Assembly (NCBI RefSeq): GCF_016801865.2
Contig: NC_068937.1
Location: 116,413,068 to 116,477,067 of the forward strand
Direction: 5' to 3'
DNA from: Culex pipiens pallens
Lineage: Eukaryota; Arthropoda; Insecta; Diptera; Culicidae
Length of the DNA: 64,000 nt
The translations under genes and the position numbers were made by a program. This document shows, piece after piece, positions 1 to 11,020 of this stretch. Position 1 is the stretch's first letter. Every line of letters begins with the position of its first letter. The notes under the pieces are model-generated. The model made no database searches and was not told where the DNA came from. It worked only from the letters and a program-made list of their open reading frames with translations.

Positions 1-41
1 CGTCAAAACGGCGGGTGCGACAAGATAGCACGACTACGTCG
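1..41 (+). mobile_element. Fragment of family H inverted-repeat element
   Basis: The first bases match the terminal segment of the family H elements at about 10128-10168 and, reversed, at 35309-35350. The shared core reads GACAAGATAGCACGAC. The element continues off the left edge of the window, so only its end is seen. Confidence 0.6.
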
Positions 42-659
42 AACTACTAAAGTGGAGCCAAAATGGAGTCAATTGACATTTAAAAAATGTTAAAAAATGT
101 AAACAAAGTCGAAATTTCCCAGCATCCTCTAAAACAGCCAAACGTAAAACACACCCACCCATCGAAAAGTGAACGACGTAGTTTCGGGGAAAAATGTTTC
201 CCAGTGGTATTTAATGAACATTCTTCGCATATCTCAGGTTCCATTGTTCCTGTCCGATGCCGGCGTTCCTCACGTGATGTGGGTGAGGTGGAAAAAAGAT
301 CTTTTTTTTTGTCTGCCAGAACAACGAGAACTTTGAAACAACTGGGTAGCGTTTTTTTTTTGGTTCTGCTGAATGTGGGCGATTCTGATTGTCGGTTTCC
401 GTGAGAATGATAAATTCAATAATAGGTGCATTGTTTTGGGAGAAGAATGAAATCGAGCCGGGAACAGTGTTGCCATTTGGCATTACGGTGGCTCAGCTTT
501 TTTCGTAGAAAGAGTTTGCAGAATTTTGAGGACATCTGAATTGATCCATTTTCTGTAATAATGATTTATTTATCATCAAAAATTCATGAGCTCATCAGCT
601 TTGTAAACTTGATCAAATCACATCAAAATCACCCCCTCAAAAAGTCTTCATCTTCTCAG
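42..659. other. No gene seen; AT-rich non-coding stretch
   Basis: Nothing here is recognisable as coding. Open frames are short and overlap on both strands around homopolymer T and A runs. A CT-rich tract at about 643-657 ends in CAG and could serve as a splice acceptor for the next feature. Confidence 0.5.
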
Positions 660-744
660 CCAATCTTTGCCCGGAAATATCACGCACTTTACATTCATCA
701 AACCCCCACCGCAGCTGACACACGTGTGTGTACGCCACGATGAG
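660..744 (+). CDS. Candidate internal exon, 85 nt, unidentified product
   Basis: A pyrimidine-rich tract ending TCTTCTCAG precedes position 660, and a good donor, GAG followed by GTAAGC, begins at 745. One frame, starting at the second base, is open for all 28 codons, carries an N-I-T sequon and ends V-R-H-D-E at the donor. Another acceptor-like CAG at 712-714 would leave a 30-nt microexon in the same frame. I recognise no family. The donor fits the plus-strand intron implied by the ratchet sites at 13316 and 49031. A single short open frame can occur by chance, so this is a weak call. Confidence 0.2.
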
Positions 745-1827
745 GTAAGCGCTCCATTCATCACGGAATTTAATTAGCTCAAATATTTGCGCGAAAATTT
801 GAAACCACGGGGCGCGTCCCCCGCTGGAAAATCACACACGTTCACCAAATTGTCAAATAACAATCAAGATTTATGATCCTCCTTCCATCAATTTTGCGGG
901 ACTTTAATTGAGCGTGTAGTCTTGCCTGATTTTCGTCGCGAAAATGAGGATGATCCTAATCAAAAAGAAGAAGAGCGACAACAAGCCAGTGGATGTGGTT
1001 TTGCTACGAGCTAACGCCCGAAAGTAGGCTACCCGCACGACAACGACAACACCGCGCGTATGACAAACCAAATCCTTTTGGCTTCCACGTGGTGGCCTAA
1101 ATCTTGCCCGAAACCATGACGGCATGAGAGGAGATAAATGGCTGCAGATAATCGACCTCCGGCCTGCCGGTCGATATTCAGCCTTGCCTCAGAGGATGTC
1201 CTCGGTTTTTGTCCTCGAGAAAAAAAAAAAAAAAATAAGACCAGTGAAGCCAGGCTTAGAATTTATTATAAGACCCACACACACACTGTTTGGCTTTCGT
1301 ATTAGCGTTGAACGTTATATAATCGGCGCAATTATACGGGGAGATTTTGCTGACGAGGCCAAGTTTTGCCAGGTTGTCTGCCGTACGGAGGCTGCTAATC
1401 TTGGAATAAGTTGGACCGGAAGCGCTCTAAACTGGGTCGAGCGGTGGGATTTAGGGAAGCAAAATGTCTTCCCAAAAGACGTGGTTTCGTTTGTAGTGGT
1501 GAAAGTTAAATTCTCGTCTTTTTCAATACTGACTTGAGGCACAGACGATACCAGATAGCGCTATCAATCACTGTTTGTTGGGATTGTTAAATTATCCTAT
1601 TTAAGGTTTCTTTTTTGAGGCGATTGAGGGAAAAGTTGGGAGATTGTTTTAAATCGAATGCTTTCACGGTGTATTTTTCCGAGAACATTAAGATAAAAAA
1701 TTCGGCAATGTCTTATATTTGGCACCATGAAAGAAGGGCTCTTTCCCGACATATTGCGGGGTCCGGCGAAATATTTCGTCGGGGGGTCTAGAGCAACTTT
1801 TTTTTTAAGATTTTTTTTCGATTTTAT
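745..1827. other. No gene seen; unique non-coding sequence
   Basis: The stretch is mixed in composition, with A and T homopolymers at about 1220-1235 and 1799-1818. The open frames at 904-1542 overlap on both strands and lack start context or domains. I see no repeat shared with the rest of the window. Confidence 0.5.
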
Positions 1828-1842
1828 AGGATTTTTCTTCAG

Positions 1843-2202
1843 TGTGCGTGGCCGAATGGTTACGCTGTCCGCTTTGTAAGCGGATGATTCTGGGTTCGAT
1901 TCCCATCTGCTCCAACCTTTCATCGGATGAGGAAGTAAAATGTCGGTCCCGGCCTTGGTTGTTGTTAGGCCGTTAAGTCATTCCAGGTGTAGGAGTCGTC
2001 TCCATGCCATAAGTACAAACAACACACCAAACCAAATCTACTCTAGTGGAATTGTTGGAAAGGTTCCTTGGAGTAGAAAGAGGTTTGAGTGCTCTCCCCA
2101 TTCAAGCCTTCGGACTCCTAGGTTCGAGCAGAAACTTGCAATAGAGACCACAAAAGACCCGGGGGTCGTTAATGTGGATGGTTTGATTTTGATTTTGATT
2201 TG
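1843..2202 (+). mobile_element. tRNA-headed SINE with 15-bp target duplication
   Basis: The head (about 1846-1917) resembles a tRNA. It has the A box TGGCCGAATGG, a 5-bp anticodon stem around a 7-base loop whose anticodon would be TGT (Thr), and a perfect B box GGTTCGATTCC. The two sides of the acceptor stem do not pair, so this is not a working tRNA gene. A core with GTCGGTCCCGG follows, and the 3' end has a short TTGATTT repeat tail. The element is bracketed by the 15-bp repeat AGGATTTTTCTTCAG at 1828-1842 and 2203-2217, as expected for LINE-driven retroposition. It resembles the Feilai and SINE200 type of mosquito SINE; the exact family is unproven. Confidence 0.85.
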
Positions 2203-2344
2203 AGGATTTTTCTTCAGAAAAATCGATAGAAATCGATGGGTTCATGTAAATAGCCATCAAATTTCTTATGAATGTGCCTCAAGTGACTCTTAATTACATA
2301 TTTGACCTGAAATCAAATTTTTCCAACCAGAATTTACCAGATTT

Positions 2345-2739
2345 CTACACCCAAAGTTAAAGAACGAGGGGATAGTCCTCACGAAATGAAACGTGAGGAA
2401 AGTGCTATTTTGCGAGAGTATAGTCCTCTCGCGTGTTCATTCGTTCATTGGAACAGTTCATCCTATTGAGTGGCTTATATGGACACATGACCGCCACTTT
2501 GTCACCTAACCATGGTGGTCCATACGGCAAAGGCACGGTTCAATATGCCGGAGGTCTCGGGTTCGTGTCTCGGTGCCGGTACTTTTTTTTGATAGATGAA
2601 CTTTTTTTGAAGATGAACCCATGAGTAAAGTACTCTCGGCAATTTCGGGATTTATTCTCTCAGTCCGCACACAGTACCATTTTACTACCGAATCGTGCTC
2701 TTTATTCTCTCGTATGCAGATGCCCAGTTCTGGGTGTAG
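2345..2739 (+). mobile_element. Short inverted-repeat element with internal tRNA-like promoter
   Basis: The ends are exact inverted copies of CTACACCCA (2345-2353 and 2731-2739). The interior holds a small hairpin using TCCTCACG and CGTGAGGA (about 2374-2399), a second hairpin near 2412-2432, and a tRNA-like segment. In that segment an A-box-like TGGTCCATACGG at 2516-2527 and a B-box-like GGTTCGTGTCT at 2560-2570 resemble a Leu or Ser tRNA. No clear target duplication is seen. It may be a MITE that captured a tRNA-like piece, or a SINE in a repeated context. Confidence 0.5.
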
Positions 2740-3659
2740 CTTTCTTTGAAATAACCTCAACATCCATGTTGGAAACTAGAGCGTTCAATTTTCCGGGGTT
2801 ACAAAATTCCCGGGAAACGGGAAATTTTCAACAAATTTCCCGGGAAATTTCGGGAATTCCCGGGAAATTTGAAACTTAACGAAAATTATCCTGATCCTGT
2901 TTCTGATAAATCTTTTGCGACAAAATTGTATTGAACAGCAACTTTAATGGTCAAAATGAGTGTGAGGATCAATTAATGGCTTGACTGCTTTTCAAAAATC
3001 ATGCAACTTTGAGAAAATATATAAACTTTCTATTTTGTATGCCGTCTTTCAAATCGTCCATAATAAAAGAAAAAAAAATATTAGTATTTTTGCTGTAATT
3101 AAAAAAATCTATGCTCCAGAACCTTAAAATTGCTTTTAAATTTGTCAAGTTAAAATGAAAAAAAAAAAATCATGCAGAAATTTTGTTTGTCATGACAAAC
3201 AATTTATCGCAGAACAAGTACTTTCAACTTGTAATTAAATAAAAAATCATTGAATTTACCTTAACAATCTTATTTATAGCACTTCTTAATTTGAAACACT
3301 TTTTCATGAAATCACAACTCATAGTATTCAAATATTTGGAGCGAGTTTTTTTTTTAAATATAGTTGCATTCTTTGGGTAAATTTTATATGATACGAAGTT
3401 GTTTTTTAATGGTTTTTCATGGTTTTATAATATGAATTTAGTAATATATGGTATTATATATGGTATTCAGCCTAATAAATTTATTGGAATAAAATAATTT
3501 TGAGCAATTGTGTTAAACGATATTTTGTCATATTTATCAATTTATCAGTTCAATTTTCATGTTCCAATCTCAATGTTGATCTTGGCCGGAAGATGTAAGT
3601 ATCTTATTTTCAAATGATATTACAAAAAACAACGTTTAAAAGGTTGTAAAAATAAAATA

Positions 3660-4150
3660 GTTTATATTTATTCCGTAACACCGTAATTTTTGTTGTCCAA
3701 CATATTGTACGATCTGTTCCTAGCTGGACTCGGTCGCTCGAAACGACCGGCGACTCAACGACCGACGAAATAGCCGGCGGGCCAGATGCGGGCATAAAAA
3801 TGTCAAAATCTCTTCCCCCCTCACTTCGTCTCACCATCCAGCTGCAGCTTTGTTGACAAACAAACGGAGCACGCGGTCGCATGATGGCGGCATCGAGCCA
3901 GAATTAGGGGTGATCATGTGATTAAAAATGAAAGTTTTTTCAAGAAAAATACTATTTTTCCGACCGAATAAAAAAATTGCGAGCATGTTTAAACAATTAT
4001 TCCTGATGTCGGAGAAGTGATAAAAAAGCAAAATTTTAATCCATAATTTTTCTACAAATTGATTTTTTTCACTTCAACTGGGAATCCCTAAGTCTATCCA
4101 CGACCTTTTCCAATGACCGTGAGAAGATGCCAGAAAATCCAGCTACGAGC
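3660..4150. other. GC-rich insertion of unknown origin inside family C
   Basis: The family C copy at 7690-8905 is continuous across this point, so the block is extra sequence. Positions 3715-3900 are markedly GC-rich (repeated CGACC and CGGC motifs) compared with the surrounding element. The left and right edges carry CTAGCTGG and CCAGCTACG, which might be short inverted ends. No coding frame is convincing. Confidence 0.45.
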
Positions 4151-4217
4151 TAAATCCACAATATAAGCAAACAATATTCCTAGTGGTGAATGCTTCAGAA
4201 ATAAATATTATCTGAAT

Positions 4218-4374
4218 GGGACCATCCATAAACCACGTGGACACTTTTTTGGGAATCTCAACCCCCCCCCCCTTCGTGGACAATTGTCCATACAAAAAAA
4301 ACTTTTTTGTATGGAGCGTGGACAATCGCTTAACCCCCCCCCCCCTAAGTGTCCACGTGGTTTATGGATGGTCC
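4218..4374. mobile_element. MITE, 157 bp, 3-bp target duplication AAT
   Basis: The element is a near-perfect palindrome starting GGGACCATCCATAAACCACG and ending with its complement. Runs of C sit near each end, and CATACAAAAAA lies at the centre. It interrupts family C. The empty site at about 7935-7950 (reverse) reads CTGAATTAAACC, and the filled site reads CTGAAT, element, AATCAAACC, giving a 3-bp AAT duplication. This fits a PIF/Harbinger-type MITE, though the superfamily is inferred. A degenerate partial copy lies at 22080-22106. Confidence 0.85.
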
Positions 4375-4954
4375 CAATCAAACCTTGACAATTGGGTCCT
4401 AAAATGAAGCTTAAATTGCTGATATTATTGTTTACAGCGATAAAGCTTATTTTTCTGAGTACAATGACCCTTTTGAAACCACAAAGAGTTTAAAATGGAT
4501 TTTAAAAATCAATTTGGAAAAATTAACCTCGCGGTCCTTCTTGACAGAAAAGTTCCTACTTGACAGCTCGTTCCAAGGGGACCATAGTTGATCCATCGAA
4601 AAAATGTTGTATTGTAAATTTTTTTTTTTTTGCATTAAAATGAAAAAAAGTGATCAGAAATGGTTTTTAATCGCGTTTTTTACCGTTGTACATAAAAATT
4701 TACATATGGCTTTAGTACTCAATTTCATTTTACAGACAAGCTGATTAGTTCAATATGAACAGTGTGTTGAAATAAATAAAATCAAATAATTTCAAAACAT
4801 TTGTGTCAAAAAGGTAGGAAAATGTATACTTCTGCTTGTATTTCGGGAATTCCCGGGAAATTTACAAATTTCCCGGGAAACGGGAAATATTTTTTTCCGG
4901 GAAATCTCGGGAATTCGCGGGATTTTTTTTCCCGGGACGGGAAATTGGACGCTC

Positions 4955-5435
4955 TTTTGGAAACCTCAATATGACCAAATAAAAATCTTTTCTTTGTATA
5001 ATTTGTCATACAACTACGGTAACAGATTGTCCGGAAACAAATTCAAGCTTAAACCATTGCTAAACTTTGAGTATTTCTGTTAAAAGCTATTTATTACCCA
5101 AAAGCTTCCCAAAATTATTTTTTCAATCCTCTGCCATACAACACTAAAATGATTAAAAACATTTTCGAATCAATCACATTGTAGAGAACCATTTTCTGAA
5201 CAATTCCCATAAAAATTATCAATTTTGGATCAATATAAGCAGAGATATACGTAAAATAAAAAGTGACTTTCTCCAAAAATTCTGGATTAAATTCCCATTC
5301 AAACGATGAACACTGCCAACTATGATATTTTTAAGGACGAAAAAAATTTGCTAAAACATAAAACTTATATAAATTTTGATGAAATTTATTTAAATTATTT
5401 TGTAAGAATCATTAAAAAAAACTTAGTAGGCGGTT
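4955..5435. other. No gene seen; AT-rich sequence
   Basis: The stretch is AT-rich and separates a family C element from a family A fragment. No coding frame or repeat boundary is visible. Confidence 0.5.
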
Positions 5436-5965
5436 TGCACCGTTTTCACGTTATAATCAATTTTAGGTAACTTTTTTGAAATTGTCGCAGTTTTTCATGT
5501 TTTTTAATTAGTGCACGTGTTTGCTTTTTTGAGCTTTGTTGATACGACCTTTAGTTGCTGAGATATTGTCATGCAAAGGTTTTAAAACAGGATAGTTAAT
5601 GTTTTCTAAGTCTCACTCAAACAACCCACCATTTTCTAATGTCGATATCTCAGCAACTAATGGTCCGATTGACAATATTAAAATTTTCCGATCTCTTCGA
5701 AAAAAATATTTTCAAAATTTTTAAACCAAGACTAACATTTGAAAAGGGCGTAACATTGAATGTTTAGACACCAAATCGATCAAAAAAGTCCTTCAAAAGA
5801 TACAGATTTTTGAATTTTCACACATCATTTTTGTATGGACAACTGCCAAATTTGTAAGGAAAATTATATGGACAAACTAAGGATGCAAAATGGCTTCTTT
5901 GGGCATTCCGAAAGCACTACAAAAGTTTCAGCCGGATTGAAAAATACAAAAATTAAAATTCTAGA
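5436..5965 (+). mobile_element. Family A fragment with internal deletion
   Basis: It begins in the middle of a family A arm (GCACCGTTTTC) and runs to the palindrome centre. It then jumps at about 5766 to the distal part of the other arm (CACCAAATCGATC) and ends near AAAATACAAAAATT. The inner part of the second arm is missing, which would make this a deletion derivative. Confidence 0.7.
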
Positions 5966-7353
5966 AAAATATTTTATCACTTATTTTATTTAATGAACGA
6001 ATCTTATAAAATTTTGTTTTAAAAGCTGGATTTTTTTTGGGGATTCAATACTTATTGCTTTAAAGCTTGTAAACGAACATAGTTATACATTGAGATTGAC
6101 GAGAAGGATTGGTCTCTTTGGGATTTGATTTTTTGAGATATTAACTGAGTCATTCACGCAGAGACTTTGTGACTCAATGACTCAATCTTAATAGTATTAT
6201 TCCATTTGGCCTTCAAGCTAACTTTTCCCAACTTTCCAGACAGTCTTTAAGAAGCTAGCGAATACCGTCAACAACTGCGCTGAAGCGATTTTTCCCACGG
6301 TTCCACCCCTAAAACCATCACCGCCCCTCCCTGGAAGACGACGACAGCCGGAACGACCAACGGAATCTGTAATTAAGACTATCGCGTACTCGCTGGGAGG
6401 GCTCGGTCGGGGTGGGAAAGAGGACTTATCGGTTTACAACGCAAACAAATGGTGTCTCGTGCTTTTTCTTGCCTTGGAAACAATTTTCGGGAGGGGGTTG
6501 ATTTTCTGTGGAAAAGTGAGTTTTCCACTGTTGAAAGTTTTTGTTTTGGCTATAATTCCTCGAAAGTGTTTTCCAGTCGTGCAATTTGGAGTTTCTCTTG
6601 AATTTGAGATGCTCTTGCTTGGTTAACATGAAAGATTTAACTTTCCACAGATGATTTTTATGTTATTTTCAAATACTACATTATTTTCAATATCGCATTC
6701 CCCCTGTAATTGTCCGCATCCCTTCAATTCAGTACCTCACCAACCAGAAATAATCTCACTAATGATTTATCATTTAATTTGGCTCTATCTCGGCACGCCG
6801 CCTGACAAACCTCAAAGTCACCACGCCATCACCAGGCCACAAACTTGTCAGCACCCCGCAAGGGGGAAATGCGTTCCTGGAAGACCAAAGGGAAATTCAT
6901 TATCTTGATTTTGGCCAACCCCCACTCGAGTCTTCCCCCAACATCAACAAAAAAAACTTAATATTCAGACTTATTTTCGCTTCCCCATTTTTTGGCCTGT
7001 CAAAATATCGGGAGAAGGCCTGGTCAACGAGGTTGAACTCGCTTGATTTTTTTTTCATTCGCCCCTGCAGAGCCGTTGAAGCTGAGGGTCGAGCCACGCC
7101 GCGCGGGAAAATGGCCATTAATCACCACACTGACTGGTGGACTTTTGGAGTGAAATGTAGGGTAGGGAAAGAGGAGGAATGAGAATTTCGAAGAATATAT
7201 TTTTTTCTGGGTGCGCTGAAACGAGCTGAAGTTCCACATTTGAAATTAAAATTTTTCCTCCTTGTTGGTGCACGCAGGGGAATGACTTATGGGTGAAAAT
7301 TTTTGTCAACAAGCTTTTATGGACTTATGGCGTTTCTGGGAGGGAAATTTACA
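5966..7353. other. No gene seen; unique sequence
   Basis: This is mixed-composition DNA with no repeat shared elsewhere in the window. Open frames at 6426-7312 lie on both strands and look random. There is no splice-site pair with an open frame that I would call an exon. Confidence 0.5.
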
Positions 7354-7689
7354 TTTCGTCGCCATCGTGCTCACTTGTCGTACGTGCATTTTGGGCCAAA
7401 TTGTGTTAAGAACGCCATTTTGTGCATCTCACAATGCCTCACCTTTTGACCTTCACAGATCCCCAAAATTCGATTTCAATCCTGAGATATTCAACAAAAA
7501 CCGAAAAAACTCCGTGCATTTTTGTCACTTTACATATGTAAGTAGTTTCAATCTTGTCGTGCTGTCTTGTCACTCCCTGAAAATTGATGTAAGTGCGACA
7601 ATTGTTCAAAGGGATTTCAGGCCAGAACGCGTTTGACGCACGTACAAGTTAGACTACCGTAAACATTTGTTATTATAAAAAAGTGTCTA

Positions 7690-8905
7690 GAGCGTCCAAT
7701 TTCCCGTTCCGGGATTTCCCGGATAAAAATATATCCCGTTTCCCGGGAAATTTGTAAATTTCCCGGGAATTCCCGAAATACAAGCGGAAGTATACATTTT
7801 CCTACCTTTTTGGCACCAATGTTTTGAAATCATACAAAAAATAATAATTAGAGAACCTTATTTGATTTTATTCATTTCAATCTATTGTTCATATTGAAAT
7901 AATCAGCTTGTCTGTAAATTTCATGTCAAGGTTTAATTCAGATAATATTTATTTCTGAAGCATGCACAGCTAGGAATATTGTTGGCTTATATGTTGGCCA
8001 ATAAAAATAACGCTATTATGGAATGAAGATTACCAATTTTATTTTTGACAACCTATTTAAACTATTTTTTTTTGTTATACCATTTGAAAATAAGAAATTC
8101 ACCATTTTTGTTTCCATTGATCAAATTGGTTGAAACATTGAATTGACATAATCAAATTTAAAAAAAGGGTTGTTCGAGAAGAATTTGTTTAAAAGTATTC
8201 GAGAAATAACTGTTTGAAGTTATAAATTTTAAATATGAAAAATATCGTTTAATTTCAACCACTTTAACACTGTGAAAATTATTTTTATCTAATTAATTAA
8301 AATATAAGAACATCTAACTTCGTATCACATGAAATTCACCTAAAGAATTTAACCATTTTTCAAAAACTCACTTAAAATATTGTAAAACTTTGAGTTGTGA
8401 TTTCATGAAAAAGTGTTTCAAGTTAAATAACGCTAGAAATAAGATTTTTAACGCAAATTCAACAATTATCTATTTATTCACAAGTTAAAAATACTAATTT
8501 GCCATGAAAAACAGCATTTGTGCATGATTTTTTTTTTCAAATTTAAAAGCAAATTTATTGTTGTGGAGCATAGATTTTCAATGTTGAAACACTTTGATTA
8601 AAAAAATACTTCTCAACCAAAAATCCACTAATATTTTTATTCGATTTGGCACGATTTGAATGACAGCTTAAAAAATTAGAAAACATTTTCTCAAAGTTGC
8701 ATGATTTTTTTTACAAGCATTCAAGCCATTAATTGATCCTCCCACTCATTTTGACCTTTAAAGCTGCTGTTTTATACAATTCTGTCTCAAGATATTCATC
8801 ATAAACAGGATCAGAATAATTTTCGTTTGATTTCAAATTTCCCGGGAATTCCCGGGATTTCCTGGGAAATATGTTGAAAATTTCCCGTTTCCCGGGAATT
8901 TTGTT
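7690..8905. mobile_element. Family C fold-back element, copy 2
   Basis: It starts GAGCGTCCAATTTCCCG with a dense TTTCCCGGGAAAT block and ends in the inverted block at about 8840-8900. The last 25 bp or so of the right end, present in copy 1, are missing. The AT-rich interior is continuous here, so this copy provides the empty sites for the insertions seen in copies 1 and 3. Confidence 0.75.
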
Positions 8906-8954
8906 ATTGTTATTGTTTACATTGCGTGCTCTTGTTTTCGTTTAATCAAGGTCA

Positions 8955-10096
8955 CCCGGGCAGACGGTAATAACAAAATTCATGCCATTTCAATAACAAT
9001 CACTGTTAAAATAACAAAAACTGTTATGGAATATTCTTGCAAAATCGATTTTTGCATAATCGTTTAAGGGGTTATATACATGTATATCGGCAAAAAAGTC
9101 AAAGGTTAGTATGAGCACACACATCAACTTATTTTTAATTCTTTTTTCATGGCATTAAAATATACATTTTCGCCTACTTTCAAAACAAATTTGAAGATAT
9201 TTGGTTGCATCGTTGGCGAGATATAGCAATTTCAAGTGAGCAGTTTCAAAAAACGGATGCCACGATATCTCAACATTGTCTTGACCAAATTGGCTCAAAA
9301 TTTTGGTGAAGACTCGTTAAACCGACTCCGTGTGCAAGACGAAGTCCGTTTTTCAAAAAGTTTATTTTAAAAAAAGATAAAAATATTTTTGTGTTTTTCA
9401 TATGAAAAACCGCTAGTTTTTGATTTTTGTATTTTTTTAAAAAGCAAATTTTAAAAATTGGGCTTCGTCATGCACACGGGATACATCTTGAGAGTCTTCA
9501 CCTCAAATTTCAGCCAATTTGGTCCATCCCATCTCGAGATATCGTGGTACCCGTAAATCAACTCGGGGTTTAGAGAAAAACGCCAACAAAGTTTGACAGC
9601 CCGCTTTGCGCATGGCAAAATTTTGAACATAAATCGTCTCTTACTCTGTTTAATCATGATATATCTTCATAAAACTTTCAGGAATGATTAATAATCATTT
9701 TCTGAGTGGATTTAACAAATATTCTGTAATATAAAATTTTGTGATTTTCTACATGTATGTAACCCCTTAATAACAGTTTATGCTATCATAACAAAAATTG
9801 TTATTGGTCTGATATTGGTTGAAAGCCAAACAACTTCGAAATAACATTTTTTGTTATGGAAGAATAACTCCAACTGTTATTGGGATGATCGGATTAGTTG
9901 TTAAAATAACAAAAAATAATAACAAAGATTTGTTCGAAGAATAACTAAAAATGTTATTTGTCTATTATTACATCCAATAACAAAAAAATCATAACAGCGA
10001 ATAACAAATCTTGTTATAAATAACATAAAATGTTATTGGCCTAGTATTTTAAAATATCAAAAAATGTTATTCCCTAGTTATTTCCGTCTGCTCGGG
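8955..10096. mobile_element. Family D inverted-repeat element, copy 1
   Basis: The ends are CCCGGGCAGACGGTAATAAC and the inverted form of CCCGAGCAGACGGAAATAAC. The interior is full of short repeats around ATAACAAAAA and TGTTATT. It sits in family H: the empty site (reverse of 35375-35385) reads AAGGTCAAACAT, and the filled site duplicates CA at 8953-8954 and 10097-10098. It carries a TTAA-flanked MITE at 9068-9766. Confidence 0.75.
9068..9766. mobile_element. piggyBac-like MITE, TTAA duplication
   Basis: The terminal inverted repeats are GGGGTTATATACATGTA and its partner TACATGTATGTAACCCC. They are flanked by TTAA at 9064-9067 and 9767-9770, which is the target duplication of the piggyBac superfamily. 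The interior is itself partly palindromic: the block around CGAAGTCC at about 9340 mirrors one near 9470. No transposase frame is present, so it is non-autonomous. It lies inside family D, which lies inside family H. Confidence 0.8.
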
Positions 10097-10168
10097 CAAA
10101 CATCAAAACGCTTTTTTCTCGAAACGTCGAAATGGTGGGTGCGACAAGATAGCACGACGACGTCGATT

Positions 10169-10335
10169 TAGGGAAGTTTTTTTAAATTTATCGAATTGCT
10201 AGAAGCGAAATTTTATGATAAAGTTAGCTCTTTTCAAATAAAATGTTTTTTTAATGATCGATATAAACCACATTTTTTTGTTAGAAGCTTACCTATAAAA
10301 ATGACAAAAAAATGTTTTATTTTTTTTGTTACAAA
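10169..10335. other. Short AT-rich linker
   Basis: This AT-rich sequence lies between the right end of family H and a family A fragment. Nothing else is recognised. Confidence 0.4.
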
Positions 10336-11020
10336 ATATTTAAAATCAAGACAAACAGTTTAATAGTTCCAATCATTCGAAATTTCACCCCTTTGAAATG
10401 TTAGCCTTGATCTAAAAAAATATTGTTTTCGAAAAGATTGGAAAATTTTACAAATGTTTCATCTTTTAACATTGAAAACCGAACCATTAGTTGTTGAGAT
10501 ATCGACATGAGAAATGATGGGTTGTTTTTGTGAGACTTAGAAAACATCATTTTTTTGTTTTTAATTTGAAAAATTTTTGCGACCAATATTTCGATTTTTT
10601 GAAAAAAATCAGTATTGACTCAAAACTTCATAACTCGGTTCAAGATTTTTTGCACAATTCAGAAATTTCTGAAAAGTTGGCATTTTATGTCCCCTAAACC
10701 ACATCAAAATTAAAAAAAAAAGCAAATCAAGTTTTAGTGACAAAAAGTGAAATTAAAAATCAACAAAATTTGTTTTACCGTGTATAATTTGTTTTCAGTG
10801 TGGTTCTTATCCATAACTACAAATTATTCTAAGACACCAAATCGATCAAACAATTCCTTCATAGGTACAGATTTTTGAATTTTCGTATATCATTTTTGTT
10901 TGGGCAGCTGCCAAATTTGCATGGAAAATAATATGGATAAACTAATGATGAAAAATGGCTGTTTTGGGCATACCGAACGCATAAAAAAAAAATGTCAGCC
11001 GGATGGAAAAACACAAAAAA
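10336..11020 (+). mobile_element. Family A fragment, right arm only
   Basis: It runs from near the family A centre (ATTTAAAATCAAGAC) through the markers GGTGGGTTGTTT-like, ATAACTCGGTTCAAG and CCAAATTTGCATGG to the terminal GTCAGCCGGAT. The left arm is absent. It is more diverged than the 42.6-kb copy, suggesting greater age. Confidence 0.7.

Larger units (their letters stand above)
2779..4954. mobile_element. Family C fold-back element, copy 1
   Basis: The ends are inverted copies beginning GAGCGT(T/C)CAATTT, followed by dense blocks of TTTCCCGGGAAAT. The interior is very AT-rich and matches the copy at 7690-8905 in reverse. Two insertions enlarge it: a GC-rich block at about 3660-4150 and a MITE at 4218-4374. 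No protein is encoded, and the open frames inside are spurious. Confidence 0.75.
7354..10168. mobile_element. Family H element, copy 2, split by families C and D
   Basis: The outer parts (7354-7689, about 8906-8954, 10097-10168) align in reverse with the uninterrupted family H copy at 35309-35834. Both ends carry the motif GTGCTATCTTGTCGCAC or its variant GTGCTCACTTGTCGTACG in opposite directions. Family C entered at 7690, with loss of about 95 bp of H. Family D entered at 8955. Confidence 0.8.

Noticed and set aside
1846..1917. Functional tRNA-Thr gene
   Set aside because: The anticodon arm and B box are good, but the acceptor stem does not pair and the sequence continues into a SINE with a target duplication.
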